A stretch of 5,399 nt of DNA from Candidatus Paceibacter sp. (lineage in GTDB: Bacteria; Patescibacteriota; Minisyncoccia; Phycocordibacterales; JABAAK01). The stretch lies in NCBI GenBank assembly GCA_014238775.1, contig JABAAK010000008.1, positions 1 through 5,399 on the forward strand, given 5' to 3'. The first letter of the stretch is position 1, and every line of letters starts with the position of its first letter. The notes beneath the pieces are model-generated. The model was not told where the DNA came from, ran no database searches, and saw only the letters and a list, made by a program, of their open reading frames with translations. The position numbers and the translations under genes are program-made. Positions 1 to 5,227 of this stretch are shown in pieces.

Positions 1-494
1 CTAAAACCCTTAAGATATCAGACAACGGAGGTGGAACTGGTAAACTAGATGTTGATTTGGACAATAGTGATAGATTTGGAAGATCTATATCCCACTCAGA
101 AAACCAACTTTTTGTAGGTGCATACACAGACGACGATGGTGGCTCTAACAGAGGAGCAGTTTATGTGTTTGAAAAAGATTCAAACGGAGTATGGTCTAAA
201 ACCCTTAAGATATCAGACAATGGAGGTGGACCCGGTAAATTAGGTATTAGTTTAGATGATTATGATTTATTTGGTTCCTCAATATCATATTTGGATAAGC
301 AACTTGTTGTAGGTGCATACGGAGACGATGACGGAGGTTCAAATAAAGGAGCGGTCTATATCTTTGAAAAAGATTCAAGTGGAGTGTGGTCTAAAACTCT
401 TAAAATCTCAAACAACGGAGGAGGAGCTGGTCTTTATGATTTATATTTGAACAGCTCTGCTCAGTTTGGTACTTCTGTATCACTGTCTGACATA
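1..494 (+). repeat. 195-bp in-frame tandem repeat, two full copies plus a partial third
   Basis: The sequence CTAAAACYCTTAARATMTCA recurs at bases 1, 196 and 391, an exact 195-base period equal to 65 codons. Copies 1 and 2 cover 1-195 and 196-390; the third is cut off at about 494, where the coding frame ends. The GVWSKTLKIS segment is the best conserved at the DNA level. The linker after the glycine-rich turn varies most (TGKLDVDLDN against PGKLGISLDD). Many differences between copies are at third codon positions, which fits old repeats kept by protein selection with occasional homogenisation. More copies probably lie upstream. Confidence 0.9.
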
Positions 495-497
495 TAA
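1..497 (+). CDS. FG-GAP-type repeat protein, 3' end only (probable surface beta-propeller)
   Basis: The frame is open from base 3, so the gene begins before the window; the TTG at 57 is an internal codon, not a believable start. The visible part is made of near-identical 65-residue units. Each runs from FGxSIS through VGAY, DDDGGSN, GAVYxFEKDS and GVWSKTLKIS to a glycine-rich turn. The FG pairs lie at bases 75, 270 and 465. This matches the bacterial FG-GAP repeat family (FG-GAP_2 type, related to integrin-alpha propeller blades), in which acidic DxD-rich loops often bind calcium. Such proteins are usually secreted or surface-anchored and used in adhesion, but the signal peptide or anchor would lie upstream. 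The last unit stops after about ten residues (FGTSVSLSDI), one strand into a blade. This could be a propeller closed by an N-terminal strand or a truncated gene. The TAA overlaps the ATG of the next gene (TAATG). Family assignment is fairly sure; the role is inferred. Confidence 0.85.
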   Translation, partial: KTLKISDNGGGTGKLDVDLDNSDRFGRSISHSENQLFVGAYTDDDGGSNRGAVYVFEKDSNGVWSKTLKISDNGGGPGKLGISLDDYDLFGSSISYLDKQLVVGAYGDDDGGSNKGAVYIFEKDSSGVWSKTLKISNNGGGAGLYDLYLNSSAQFGTSVSLSDI

Positions 498-886
498 TGT
501 ACCTTTCTCTGGACATAGGAGAAAAAAAAACAGGTATAGCTGTCTCAGACGAAAGTATGACTATCGCAAATCCTAAAAAAGTTGTCGAAACCAGTGAATT
601 AAAAAAAGAACTTCAAAAACTTTTTGATGTAAACAAATACAAAGGTATAGTGATCGGTCATTCAACTGACTTTTCTGGAAAAGACAACGAAATAATGAAA
701 AAAGTTTATTCTGTTAAAACAAAAATAGAAAAAATGCTAGCAAACACAAACACCAAAATTTATCTACACCAAGAGATATACAGTACACGACAAGCTTCCA
801 GAGAAGGGTCAGGTAGAGATGACGAGGCAGCTGCTATCATACTACAAAGTTTTATAGACAGTAAAAAATTAAATAATAAAATATAA
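497..886 (+). CDS. yqgF: YqgF/RuvX-family nuclease (putative pre-16S rRNA nuclease)
   Basis: This 129-residue protein has the RNase H-like fold pattern of the YqgF (RuvX) family. The N-terminal strand MYLSLDIGEKKTGIAVSD carries the first catalytic Asp (D6). A GIVIGHSTDFSG segment (50-61) stands where the family has VVGLPxxxDGS. IYLHQEIYST (88-97) supplies the acidic Glu (E93), and RDDEAAAIILQSF (107-119) supplies the third acidic site (D108/D109). The usual DER before the ST is replaced by QEI, but the Glu is kept. The length is typical. Members process the 5' end of 16S rRNA in the cytoplasm and are related to Holliday-junction resolvases. The start is fixed by an in-frame TGA at 488-490. 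The ATG shares its A with the TAA of the repeat gene, and no Shine-Dalgarno sequence is present, so translational coupling is possible. The next gene starts two bases after the stop, so they probably form an operon. Confidence 0.88.
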   Translation: MYLSLDIGEKKTGIAVSDESMTIANPKKVVETSELKKELQKLFDVNKYKGIVIGHSTDFSGKDNEIMKKVYSVKTKIEKMLANTNTKIYLHQEIYSTRQASREGSGRDDEAAAIILQSFIDSKKLNNKI

Positions 887-888
887 AT

Positions 889-1236
889 ATGGAAGAGATA
901 TCAATAGAAGATTTTGCAAAAATACAAATGAAAGTAGGAACGATTATAAATGTAGAAGATGTGGACGGCGCAGATAAATTATTAAACTTAACAATAGATA
1001 TTGGAGAAGACAACCCTAGAACAATTCTTTCTGGTATAAAAGAATTTGTAACAAAAGAAGAACTTGTTTCAAGTCAGTGTGTTGTTGTTGCAAACTTAAA
1101 ACCTAGAAAAATAAAAGGAATAGAAAGTAATGGCATGGTAGTCGCATCTTTTATAAAAAATGAAGATGGCTCTGTTGAAACTTTTTCTATTGTTAGGCCA
1201 GATAAACAAATGAAAAACGGTTCAATGTTATCATAG
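889..1236 (+). CDS. Stand-alone tRNA-binding (OB-fold) protein, MetRS C-terminal-domain-like
   Basis: The 115-residue protein is a single EMAPII/MetG-beta-type tRNA-binding domain. It opens with ISIEDFAKIQMKVGTI, followed by VEDVDGADKLLNLTIDIG (22-39), then ILSGI (46-50). VVVANLKPRKIKGIESNGM (65-83) is the most diagnostic segment. In many bacteria this domain is fused to the C-terminus of methionyl-tRNA synthetase, where it raises tRNA affinity. Here it stands alone with no catalytic part, so it may act in trans on MetRS or be a CsaA-like protein. The KPRK and ESNGM segments favour the MetG-beta group over CsaA. The start ATG lies two bases after the yqgF stop, in the AU-rich context AAATATG with no Shine-Dalgarno sequence. 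It ends in TAG, the only non-TAA stop among the complete genes, and converges on the tRNA-Arg gene with an 18-base gap. Confidence 0.85.
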   Translation: MEEISIEDFAKIQMKVGTIINVEDVDGADKLLNLTIDIGEDNPRTILSGIKEFVTKEELVSSQCVVVANLKPRKIKGIESNGMVVASFIKNEDGSVETFSIVRPDKQMKNGSMLS

Positions 1237-1254
1237 GTATACAAACAAAAATTG

Positions 1255-1328
1255 CCCCCTAGGTAGGATTCGAACCCACGACCTTTCCCTTAGAAGGGGA
1301 TTGCTCTATCCAACTGAGCTACCAGGGG
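1255..1328 (-). tRNA. tRNA-Arg (anticodon TCT)
   Basis: Read on the minus strand, a full cloverleaf forms. The acceptor CCCCTGG pairs with CTAGGGG (one G-T). The D arm is GCTC/GAGC. The anticodon stem is ATCCC/GGGAA, with an A-A mismatch at the top pair, around the loop CTTCTAA, giving anticodon TCT (Arg, AGA/AGG). The T arm is GTGGG-TTCGAAT-CCTAC. The discriminator is G. CCA is not encoded; the next bases are CAA and then a T run, so a CCA-adding enzyme is needed. It faces the end of the tRNA-binding protein gene and is divergent from the PAS-GGDEF gene, with which it shares a promoter region. Confidence 0.95.
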
Positions 1329-1337
1329 TGTATAGGT

Positions 1338-1367
1338 ATTGTACGATACAACCAATAAGTTATACAA
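1338..1367 (-). promoter_or_regulatory. Predicted promoter of tRNA-Arg, overlapping the divergent one
   Basis: On the minus strand, TTGTAT (1367-1362) is followed 18 bases later by TACAAT (1343-1338), a five-of-six match to the -10 consensus. The -35 match is weak beyond TTG. Initiation about seven bases further would fall near 1331, two or three bases before the mature tRNA end at 1328. The elements occupy almost the same bases as the plus-strand promoter of the PAS-GGDEF gene. Prediction by eye only. Confidence 0.5.
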
Positions 1368-1368
1368 T
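1339..1368 (+). promoter_or_regulatory. Predicted promoter of the PAS-GGDEF / mscS pair
   Basis: TTGTAC (1339-1344) and TACAAT (1363-1368) are separated by 18 bases, giving a recognisable sigma70-type layout with a good -10 and a weak -35. A start point about seven bases downstream falls near 1375, leaving only some four bases before the ATG at 1379. The mRNA would therefore be nearly leaderless. The region 1337-1369 has inverted 7-bp arms (TATTGTA and TACAATA), so each arm holds the -10 of one direction and most of the -35 of the other. Confidence 0.5.
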
Positions 1369-1378
1369 ATAGATAAAT

Positions 1379-2305
1379 ATGGTATTTTTTAGTAAAAAAA
1401 AGGAGGAAGAATATGATGAAGAAAACTATGTCCCTTTTACTTGTGACCCCAAACAAGAAAAAATGTGGGAAAGTAACTTAAAACAAAACATTGAAAACTC
1501 AAATAATGGAATAGCTATTGTTGATGAATTGGGGTGTGTTATACACCAAAATTCAAAATTAAACGAACTGTGCCAATCCAAAAACGCAAAAGAAATTTTT
1601 GATATTATTGACGAATATTCAATAGAAAAACTTCGTGTGTTTTTTTCAAAAGAAAAATACCGATCTAGGAGTACAAAGTTTTATGCTCGAATAAAAAATA
1701 GCGCAGAACAAGACTTTGAAGAAAATCTAAAAAAAGCTGTTATATCTGTTTTACCTGTTTCTAATCTTAGTATAATTGTTTTGGATATGAATGAAACAGA
1801 AGAAACAGAAAAAATAATAAATATAGATTTATTAACAAACTTAAAAGACAAAACAACAGCAGAAGAAATTTTGAAATTTGAATGTGCAAGAACAAAAACT
1901 CTAAAAAAAAGTTTTGCTTTCGGAATAATATCAATAGATTATTTCAAAGAACTAAATAAGGAATATGGTTTCCAAAAAGGAAATAAGGTTATAGAAAATG
2001 TGTCAGGAATAATAGAAAATTCTATAAGAGACGTTGATTGGTGTGCTAGATGGTTTGGGGTAGAGTTTGCTGTCTTTATAGATAACGAAGAAAAAGAAAG
2101 TGCGGTAAAAATATTAGAAAACATAAAACACAAAATACACAACAAAAAATTTGGAATAGGAGAATTACTTAGTGTAACGGTGAGCATAGGTGTAAAATAT
2201 ATAGCAAGCGGGGAGACAATAACACCAGACAAATTAACAGACAAAGCAAGGGAGGCACTAATCAAAGCCCAAGAATTAGGAAGAGATACAGTTTATATAA
2301 ATTAA
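1379..2305 (+). CDS. PAS-GGDEF domain protein with a degenerate diguanylate cyclase site
   Basis: The 308-residue protein has no membrane segment, so it is probably cytoplasmic. A charged N-terminus (SKKKEEEYDEEN) leads into a PAS-like domain at about 35-140, whose first strand is NGIAIVDELGCVIHQN (43-58). A GGDEF-like domain fills 148-308. It contains LLTNLKD (151-157) for LTGLxNR, SIDYFKELN (185-193) with the metal-site Asp D187, VTVSIGV (266-272), and the closing KAxxxAxxxGRDTVY pattern (289-306). The signature is FGVEF (226-230) instead of GGDEF. The first Gly and the metal-binding Asp/Glu are lost, and the GD that helps bind guanine is GN (201-202). It therefore probably makes little or no cyclic di-GMP. 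An RxxD (R217-D220) lies five residues before the signature, the normal place of the inhibitory cyclic di-GMP site. It could be a nucleotide receptor or a scaffold. It forms an operon with the MscS gene, which starts eight bases after its stop. Confidence 0.85.
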   Translation: MVFFSKKKEEEYDEENYVPFTCDPKQEKMWESNLKQNIENSNNGIAIVDELGCVIHQNSKLNELCQSKNAKEIFDIIDEYSIEKLRVFFSKEKYRSRSTKFYARIKNSAEQDFEENLKKAVISVLPVSNLSIIVLDMNETEETEKIINIDLLTNLKDKTTAEEILKFECARTKTLKKSFAFGIISIDYFKELNKEYGFQKGNKVIENVSGIIENSIRDVDWCARWFGVEFAVFIDNEEKESAVKILENIKHKIHNKKFGIGELLSVTVSIGVKYIASGETITPDKLTDKAREALIKAQELGRDTVYIN

Positions 2306-2312
2306 AACAAAT

Positions 2313-3314
2313 ATGATAGAAGACACAAATCTCGTAACACTATTTATTTTATTTGTATGTCTATCTATGTTCTTTCTTTTAGTACACAAATATTTATTAA
2401 ACATACTACAAAAACTAAGTGGGAAATCAAAAAACAAAATAGATGATGTTTTTATACTTGTTCTTTCTTCTTTTTCAACATACTTTTATATTCTTACTGC
2501 ATTTATAATAGCGATAACACAAACCACACAGGTTCCATCAAATATAGAAAATATACTATTTTCTTTCATAGTTTTTTGGGTTGCATATCGGTTTTCATCT
2601 GTTTCAAACAAAGTGATAGAATTGTTGTTCTGCAAGGACAATAACTCTGCAAAACAACTTCTAGGGTTTTTTTCAACATTCACAAAAATTATTCTATGGA
2701 TTTTGGTCTTAATTATTATTCTTTCTATAAACGGAGTAAATGTAACGACACTACTTGCATCTCTGGGGATAGGAGGTCTTGCTGTCGCTTTTGCTTCACA
2801 AAAAATACTTTCTGATCTTTTTTCTGCTTTTGTAATATTTTTTGATAAGCCTTTTGGTATAGGTGATTATATAATAGTGGATCAAAAAGACGGGGTTGTG
2901 GAACACATAGGTATTAAAACAACCAGAATTAGATCTCTATCTGGTGAACTAATAATTATCCCAAACGAAGAGATGACTAGCACAGTAATACAAAACTATA
3001 AATCAGTAAAAGAAAGACGGGCTGTTATAAACATAGGTGTCTTGTATGAAACACCACAAGATAAATTAAAAAAAATTACAACCATAATGGAAGATGTTGT
3101 TGAGAAAGACTCTAAATGCAGAATAGACAGGGCCGCTTTAAAAGAATTTTCTCAATCATCTGTCGACTATGAGCTTGTGTTTTATGCAAAAGTTTCCTCA
3201 TATAAAGAGTTTTTAAAAACAAACGAAAAAATACTCTTTGATATTTTTGAAAAATTCAAAGAAAATAGCATTGAATTTGCATACCCAACACAAACACTTC
3301 ACATCAAAAAATAA
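2313..3314 (+). CDS. MscS-family small-conductance mechanosensitive channel
   Basis: The protein has 333 residues with five hydrophobic segments at about 7-29, 45-69, 80-97, 119-142 and 145-178. This is nearer the YnaI-type topology (about 340 residues, five helices) than the three-helix E. coli MscS. The last segment is the pore helix, with LLASLGIGGLAVAFASQ (147-163) and the kinked half ending in FFDKPFGIGDYI (176-187), the family hallmark. The beta domain follows, with IKTTRIRSLSGELIIIPNEE (201-220). A cytoplasmic alpha-beta cage domain ends in EFAYPTQTLHI (321-331). The channel sits in the cytoplasmic membrane and opens under membrane tension to release solutes during osmotic downshock. 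It begins seven bases after the stop of the PAS-GGDEF gene without a Shine-Dalgarno sequence, so the two are very likely co-transcribed. That raises the possibility that the PAS-GGDEF protein senses or controls envelope stress; this link is inferred from position only. Confidence 0.93.
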   Translation: MIEDTNLVTLFILFVCLSMFFLLVHKYLLNILQKLSGKSKNKIDDVFILVLSSFSTYFYILTAFIIAITQTTQVPSNIENILFSFIVFWVAYRFSSVSNKVIELLFCKDNNSAKQLLGFFSTFTKIILWILVLIIILSINGVNVTTLLASLGIGGLAVAFASQKILSDLFSAFVIFFDKPFGIGDYIIVDQKDGVVEHIGIKTTRIRSLSGELIIIPNEEMTSTVIQNYKSVKERRAVINIGVLYETPQDKLKKITTIMEDVVEKDSKCRIDRAALKEFSQSSVDYELVFYAKVSSYKEFLKTNEKILFDIFEKFKENSIEFAYPTQTLHIKK

Positions 3315-3327
3315 ACTGGTGCAAAAA

Positions 3328-3343
3328 AATACCATATGGTATT
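3328..3343. repeat. 16-bp perfect palindrome in the mscS / tRNA-Val gap
   Basis: AATACCATATGGTATT is identical to its reverse complement and lies 14 bases after the mscS stop. Its right half contributes most of the TGGTATTAT extended -10 element predicted for tRNA-Val. It could be an operator or only a by-product of promoter sequence. It lacks a loop and a following T run, so it is a poor terminator. Confidence 0.6.
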
Positions 3344-3345
3344 AT
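3337..3345 (+). promoter_or_regulatory. Predicted extended -10 promoter of tRNA-Val
   Basis: TGGTATTAT fits the extended -10 form TGN-TATAAT with five of six -10 bases. No good -35 is seen about 17 bases upstream, which is normal for extended -10 promoters. Initiation would fall near 3352, about nine bases before the mature tRNA 5' end. The same ATGGTAT core precedes tRNA-Leu at a similar distance. Confidence 0.5.
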
Positions 3346-3360
3346 GAATATGTACAAGTA

Positions 3361-3434
<74 letters not shown>

Positions 3435-3439
3435 CACAA

Positions 3440-4195
3440 ATGATTTTACCGAAAGTTATATATGAAGATGAAAACTTATTAGTATTAGACAAACCCTCTG
3501 GTCTTGTTGTGCACTCAAATGGAAAAACAAACGAATACACAGTCGCATCTTTTGTAAAAGAGAGAAACAAAGAAATGATTGGTGTAGGAGAGGACATGGT
3601 TACTGATGATGGTGTTGTTATAGAGCGTCCTGGAATGGTACACAGACTCGACAGAGATACAAGCGGAGTAATGGTTTTTGCAAAAAATGATTCTACATAT
3701 GTAGGTTTAAAAAGATTTTTTTCTACACGAAAAATAGTAAAAGAATATCATGCCTTTGTATATGGAAATTTAAAGCAAAAAAGAGGGACAATAACAGCAA
3801 AAATAGGAAGATCTGCCATACACACAAACATTTTTACAACAATATCTCCTAAAGGAAAATTAAGAGATGCAGAAACTGAATATTCTGTTATGTGGTCTGG
3901 TGAGGGTGTTTCTTTTGTTAGGTTTTTTCCTTTAACAGGTAGAACACATCAAGTAAGGGTACATGCAAGACATATAGGGCACCAAATCTTAAAAGATTCT
4001 CTGTACGCAAAAAAAATATCTGATTCTAGTGAAACAAATCTTGAATTTACCAGACTAGCTTTGCATGCAAAAAGAATAACCATACCATACGCAAAAAAAG
4101 AAATGACTTTTCACTCTCCATATCCGAGCGATTTTAAAAACGCTTTTACTTGTGCTGGTATAAGCGATAAAGACCTTGTAGGTTGCATTATTTAA
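3440..4195 (+). CDS. RluA/RluD-family RNA pseudouridine synthase
   Basis: The 251-residue protein is a catalytic domain only, without an N-terminal S4 RNA-binding domain. The first strand is [20 protein letters not shown] (6-25). HRLDRDTSG (68-76) contains the catalytic Asp D71 that attacks the target uridine. [20 protein letters not shown] (162-181) is the conserved core motif, followed by the LY of the usual GDxLYG (here KDSLY). A segment of about 35 residues separates the KPSG loop from HRLD ([18 protein letters not shown]). The family converts uridine to pseudouridine in 23S rRNA or tRNA. Without the S4 domain and at this length it is closer to RluA or TruC in architecture than to RluD, so the target cannot be named. 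The ATG at 3440 is the natural start: it precedes the first strand, and the bases upstream belong to tRNA-Val. rplS follows after 22 bases. Confidence 0.92.
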   Translation: MILPKVIYEDENLLVLDKPSGLVVHSNGKTNEYTVASFVKERNKEMIGVGEDMVTDDGVVIERPGMVHRLDRDTSGVMVFAKNDSTYVGLKRFFSTRKIVKEYHAFVYGNLKQKRGTITAKIGRSAIHTNIFTTISPKGKLRDAETEYSVMWSGEGVSFVRFFPLTGRTHQVRVHARHIGHQILKDSLYAKKISDSSETNLEFTRLALHAKRITIPYAKKEMTFHSPYPSDFKNAFTCAGISDKDLVGCII

Positions 4196-4211
4196 TTCTT
4201 TTAAGTATTAT
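4183..4211 (+). promoter_or_regulatory. Predicted promoter of rplS, possibly giving a leaderless mRNA
   Basis: TTGCAT (4183-4188), inside the last codons of the pseudouridine synthase gene, and TATTAT (4206-4211) are spaced 17 bases apart. Initiation seven bases after the -10 would fall at about 4218, which is the rplS start codon. The -35 matches only TTG, so this is tentative. rplS could equally be read through from the tRNA-Val promoter. Confidence 0.4.
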
Positions 4212-4217
4212 AAAAAT

Positions 4218-4820
4218 ATGACTAATCAAGTGATTTCACCTATAGACATAAAAAGCAGAATTGATGTTAAACTTCAATCTGGAGATGCTGTAAAAGTATG
4301 GCAAAAAATAAAAGAAAAAAACAAAATTAGACTTCAGGTGTTTGAAGGTATTGTAATTGCAAAAAAACACGGGAACGAAGCTGGTTCAACTTTCACAGTT
4401 AGAAGAGCTGGCACAGATGGTATAGGTGTAGAAAAAACATTTCCTTTGTTTTCACCTATGATAGATAAAATAGAAGTTGTAAAAAGATCTAAAACAAAAA
4501 GAGCCAAACTATATTACCTCAGGAAAAAGACAGCACGAAAAATAAAAGAAAAACTGAGAAGAGTTTTTTCTACAGGTATCTCTACAGTAAGTGAGCTAGA
4601 AGAAGAAAAAAAGAAAATAGAACAAGAGAAACTCAAAAAACAAAAAGAAGAGAACGAACAAAAACAAAAAGAAGAGAAGGAGAAAAAAGAAGAACAGGAA
4701 CAAAAGAAAATTGAGCAAGAAAAGTTAAAACAAGAACAAGAAAAAGATCAAAAACAAACACAACCAGAAAAAGCAGAAGAAGATAAAAAAGAACAAGAAG
4801 AACAAAAGGAAAAAGAATAA
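4218..4820 (+). CDS. rplS: Ribosomal protein bL19 with a long charged C-terminal tail
   Basis: Residues 10-117 are a clear bL19. [16 protein letters not shown] (16-31) is followed by [13 protein letters not shown] (38-50), STFTVRR (57-63), [20 protein letters not shown] (68-87) and [10 protein letters not shown] (95-104). bL19 lies at the interface of the 50S and 30S subunits and helps form inter-subunit bridges. Typical bL19 is about 115 residues; this one has 200. The extra 75 or so (about 126-200) are almost only Glu, Lys and Gln with a few Leu and Ile, predicting a highly charged single helix or disordered tail. KKIEQEKLK occurs twice, 31 residues apart (132-140 and 163-171), with different synonymous codons. 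The coding strand of the tail (4593-4817) is nearly all purine. The start lies in the context AAAAATATG with no Shine-Dalgarno sequence. The tail reads in frame to a normal TAA, so a frameshift artefact is unlikely. Confidence 0.95.
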   Translation: MTNQVISPIDIKSRIDVKLQSGDAVKVWQKIKEKNKIRLQVFEGIVIAKKHGNEAGSTFTVRRAGTDGIGVEKTFPLFSPMIDKIEVVKRSKTKRAKLYYLRKKTARKIKEKLRRVFSTGISTVSELEEEKKKIEQEKLKKQKEENEQKQKEEKEKKEEQEQKKIEQEKLKQEQEKDQKQTQPEKAEEDKKEQEEQKEKE

Positions 4821-4830
4821 TTTTTTCACT

Positions 4831-4853
4831 TATATTTTAATAAAAAAAATATA
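4831..4853 (+). terminator. Weak AT-only hairpin after rplS, possible terminator
   Basis: TATATTTT (4831-4838) and AAAATATA (4846-4853) form an eight-pair stem with a seven-base loop, starting 10 bases after the rplS stop. It has no G-C pair and no T run after it, so it is a poor intrinsic terminator by normal rules. Preceding T runs (4821-4826) could pair with the A run instead. It is the only hairpin seen between rplS and tRNA-Leu. Confidence 0.25.
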
Positions 4854-4883
4854 GGCACAAAACTATATAAATAAAACACTAAA

Positions 4884-4892
4884 TGGTATAGT
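4884..4892 (+). promoter_or_regulatory. Predicted extended -10 promoter of tRNA-Leu
   Basis: TGGTATAGT fits TGN-TATAAT with five of six -10 bases, and its end lies 13 bases before the tRNA 5' end at 4906, so initiation would be near 4899. No convincing -35 is present. The element shares ATGGTAT with the one before tRNA-Val, where the matching distance is 15 bases, which strengthens both calls. Confidence 0.5.
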
Positions 4893-4905
4893 AGATATAT
4901 ATTAT

Positions 4906-4989
4906 GCTCGGGTGGCGGAACTGGTAGACGCGTACGCTTGAGGGGTGTATGGGAGTAATCCCGTGGAGGTTCAATTCCTCTTCCGAGCA
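4906..4989 (+). tRNA. tRNA-Leu (anticodon GAG)
   Basis: This is a class II tRNA with a long variable arm. The acceptor GCTCGGG pairs with TCCGAGC (one G-T). The D stem is GCG/CGC. The anticodon stem TACGC/GTGTA encloses the loop TTGAGGG, giving anticodon GAG, which reads CUC and CUU. The variable arm pairs GGGA with TCCC. The T arm is GGAGG-TTCAATT-CCTCT. The discriminator is A, as expected for Leu, followed by CAAAAA, so CCA is not encoded. It sits alone between rplS and the ribonucleotide reductase gene. Confidence 0.96.
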
Positions 4990-5227
4990 CAAAAATAAAA
5001 ACAAAAAAACAGTCTTTTTTAGTATTGACAATATAGTCGATATATGGAAAAAGTAATCATTAAAACATAAAGTGTATTTAGACATTTTGCTTTTTGCTAT
5101 GGGTAAATCAAAGATGCCACAAATCTAAAATTATGTTGTTGTTTTTCCACCCAAAAATATTTTTAATTAATATCATAAACCTGGTGTGAGATAATTTTAT
5201 AAATATTAAAAAACTAAATAAAATACT
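4990..5227. other. 238-base intergenic region before the ribonucleotide reductase gene
   Basis: This is the largest gap in the window. No credible reading frame or RNA fold is seen. It holds a perfect -35 hexamer TTGACA (5025-5030), inside the small palindrome TATTGACAATA (5023-5033), but without a matching -10 at 16-18 bases. It also holds a 12-bp AT palindrome AAAAATATTTTT (5154-5165) and the predicted promoter near 5187. Control of nrd genes often acts here, but I see no clear NrdR box pair. Confidence 0.6.
5187..5195 (+). promoter_or_regulatory. Possible extended -10 promoter of nrdA
   Basis: TGAGATAAT fits TGN-TATAAT with five of six -10 bases, preceded by GGTG. Initiation would lie near 5202, giving a leader of about 26 bases with no G residue and no Shine-Dalgarno sequence before the ATG at 5228. 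No -35 supports it. Confidence 0.35.

Noticed and set aside
57..59. TTG as start codon of the repeat protein
   Set aside because: The frame is open to the left edge and encodes the preceding part of the same repeat (KTLKISDNGGG), so the TTG is an internal leucine codon.
1237..1254. Bidirectional terminator between the tRNA-binding protein gene and tRNA-Arg
   Set aside because: There is a T run on the minus strand after the tRNA but no hairpin in the gap, so no terminator can be claimed.
1939..2265. Minus-strand open frame of 108 codons
   Set aside because: It lies wholly inside the PAS-GGDEF gene, whose translation has clear domain motifs. The antisense product shows no recognisable motif.
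2486..2683. Minus-strand open frame of 65 codons
   Set aside because: It is antisense to the membrane part of the MscS gene and has no start context or motif.
4878..4895. NrdR-box-like ACACTA...TAGTAG upstream of nrdA
   Set aside because: The half sites are too far apart for the 16-bp NrdR box, and the sequence lies before tRNA-Leu, more than 300 bases from nrdA.
5025..5030. Perfect TTGACA as -35 of a promoter for nrdA
   Set aside because: Bases 5047-5054, where the -10 should lie, are A-rich with no TATAAT-like hexamer.
4879..5085. Minus-strand open frame of 68 codons
   Set aside because: It covers tRNA-Leu in antisense; the rest is low-complexity Phe/Leu from A-rich DNA.
5100..5153. Possible structured RNA or riboswitch before nrdA (TGGG pairing with CCCA)
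   Set aside because: Only a four-pair stem over about 50 bases could be found, with no conserved motif of a known riboswitch class.
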